Source: Symbiodinium natans
Lineage: Eukaryota; Sar; Dinophyceae; Suessiales; Symbiodiniaceae
Assembly: GCA_905221605.1 (NCBI GenBank)
Contig: CAJNDS010000382.1
Span: forward strand, 62,001-126,000
Direction: 5' to 3'
Length of the DNA: 64,000 nt
Under the pieces are notes generated by a model. That model was given only the letters and a program-made list of their open reading frames with translations. It did not search any database and was not told where the DNA came from. Of the stretch, positions 62,932-64,000 are shown one piece after another. The position numbers and the translations under genes are program-made. Numbering within the stretch: position 1 is the stretch's first letter; each line of letters starts with the position of its first letter.

Positions 62932-63126
62932 TTAGGCTAAAACAGGCAACTTTAATCTTGGATTGGGGCGGCGGCGCTCCAAGCAAACTCGGATGTTTGG
63001 GTCCGCTATGTTGCGCCAGTCCTGCTCGTGAAGTGTGTGGTCGGTCGCAAACTTCACCCAGCCGCGAATTGTCCGCACCTGATCCCGTTGTTGGGCCAAA
63101 TCCAGATGCTTTTTTGCGCACTGGAT
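62932..63126 (-). CDS. Candidate minus-strand terminal exon of 65 codons
   Basis: After CCCATTTTCAG the minus frame reads IQCAKKHLDLAQQRDQVRTI, RGWVKFATDHTLHEQDWRNI and ADPNIRVCLERRRPNPRLKL, with TAA at 62932-62934. The sequence is long, hydrophilic and well balanced. It is the best minus-strand candidate in the window. Unnamed. Confidence 0.45.
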   Translation of the reverse strand: MQCAKKHLDLAQQRDQVRTIRGWVKFATDHTLHEQDWRNIADPNIRVCLERRRPNPRLKLPVLA

Positions 63127-63469
63127 CTGAAAATGGGCAGTACGCATATGCGTGCCTTGACGCAACCTTCTAAACCCGAACCCCTCTAAACCCTTCTGGA
63201 CCTTCTGAACCATAAACCCTTAAAGGAAGCTTGTAAAGTGCAAGAGACAGGTCTGTGCCGCCCCCCAGAACTTTGAGCGCCTCTCTACCTCGAAGAGCAA
63301 GGCCACGTTGCGGTTGGCGTCTTCAGGGCTTATATAGTATATTCTCAATATTCTCTAATATCATATAATATGATACTTTATTACATTACATGAGTATTAG
63401 TGTGTATATATATACAACATATATAAATACATATATATATATATATATATTTATTTATTTATTTATTTA

Positions 63470-63508
63470 ATGGCTACCGCCAGTGCCGCCGACCCCAAAT
63501 TTTCCAAG
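63470..63508 (+). CDS. Candidate first exon MATASAADPKFSK
   Basis: ATG directly after an AT/TTTA microsatellite, 13 codons, then AAG/GTGGGT. The following 480 bp are G-rich minisatellite, as expected for an intron. The gene would continue beyond the window. Confidence 0.4.
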
Positions 63509-63957
63509 GTGGGTGGGGTGGGGGGGGTGGGGGGGGGTGGGGGTGGGGGGGAAGGGCGGAGCAAGCGGAGCGGCGGAGGGGGCGGGCATGCACTGGAAAG
63601 TCAGTCATCTGATCGAGTCTAGAGAGGCAAAGGGCCAGAGGCCCGTAAAACTGTGGGGCCATGAGCCAGTAGGCACAGGGGCAGGGGACCATCAAGGGCG
63701 AGGCCCGTAAAACCAGGTGGCCATGAGTCACTGGCATCGGGGGTTGGGGGGGTGGGGGGTGGGGGGATTGGGGAGTTGGGAGGGCTGGAGTGGGGGGAGC
63801 AAAGATCAGTGATGGTAGGGGGGGCGGGGGGTTTGGGGGGGGTGGGGGGGGTGGGGGCGGAGCAAACGGCCATGAGCGAGTAGGCACAGGGGCCAGGGAC
63901 CACCAAGGCAGGGGTGGAGTAAGGGGAGCGTGGATTGGGAAACAGCGGGGCGGAGTA

Positions 63958-63991
<34 letters not shown>

Positions 63992-64000
63992 CGGGTGGAG
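63509..64000. repeat. G-rich minisatellite to the window end
   Basis: GGGTGGGG repeats with a recurring CCATGAG...GTAGGCACAGGGG...GGGACCA unit (63660-63690, 63870-63900) and a final poly-G run (63961-63991). Confidence 0.9.

Noticed and set aside
1-64000. Chromosome end
   Set aside because: Telomere-like units are spread over the whole window in both orientations and are mostly degenerate. Nothing indicates a terminal position.
1-64000. Eimeria or another coccidian as source
   Set aside because: Those genomes also carry telomere-like AAACCCT repeats, but they come with abundant CAG/poly-Gln repeats, which are absent here, and GC/GA donors point elsewhere. It is not formally excluded.

Overview
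This is nuclear DNA of a eukaryote. It shows no bacterial gene organisation, no long intact reading frame, no rRNA, tRNA or CRISPR. Almost every few hundred bases carry degenerate copies of the plant/alveolate telomere unit, as CCCTAAA on one side and TTTAGGG on the other, plus two near-perfect interstitial arrays. Between these blocks lie unique, GC-rich islands of about 30-180 bp that read like small exons. My best guess is an alveolate with a bloated, intron-rich genome, most likely a dinoflagellate or close relative. The reasons are the TTTAGGG unit, tiny exons in long repeat-filled introns, non-GT donors (GC, GA) and acceptors of the form AG followed by G in the one gene I can identify. 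A green or other alga with TTTAGGG telomeres is not excluded.

The one confident gene is on the + strand from about 32972 to 58010. It encodes an Rsm22/METTL17-type protein, the methyltransferase-like assembly factor of the mitochondrial small ribosomal subunit. Eleven islands in the same strand and order spell the family's landmarks: the pre-SAM segment, the SAM-binding loop (VMDYGAGP), the EPG acidic-loop segment, FDLITVSYV, LVLIEPGTP, APCPHEGMCPL and CHFAQR. The gene is spread over at least 25 kb, its first and last exons are not placed, and one gap of 17.5 kb separates two of its exons.

The rest of the window has many more islands that look like exons, often with plausible splice borders and compatible phases (about 3400-6530, 8500-14840, 15460-24260, 25700-29350, 41300-46850, 50500-52500, 54200-54400 and 60190-62050). 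I could not name these products. An island of 30 codons is open by chance in at least one of six frames, so unnamed exon calls rest on weak evidence and carry low confidence.

The repeat landscape is rich. It has polypurine/polypyrimidine tracts at 1314-1760, 6781-7083, 35480-35745 and 51943-51980, and long C or G homopolymers (the largest at 18675-18774 and 63961-63991). AT microsatellites are common, and an octamer satellite based on AAACCATT forms a 660 bp palindrome at 48508-49170. There are several local tandem duplications and two hairpin elements (5014-5123 and 13651-13833). In the identified gene, introns tend to open with the G-rich unit and close with the C-rich unit, so each could fold on itself and bring its splice sites together. 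This is the most interesting organisation in the window.
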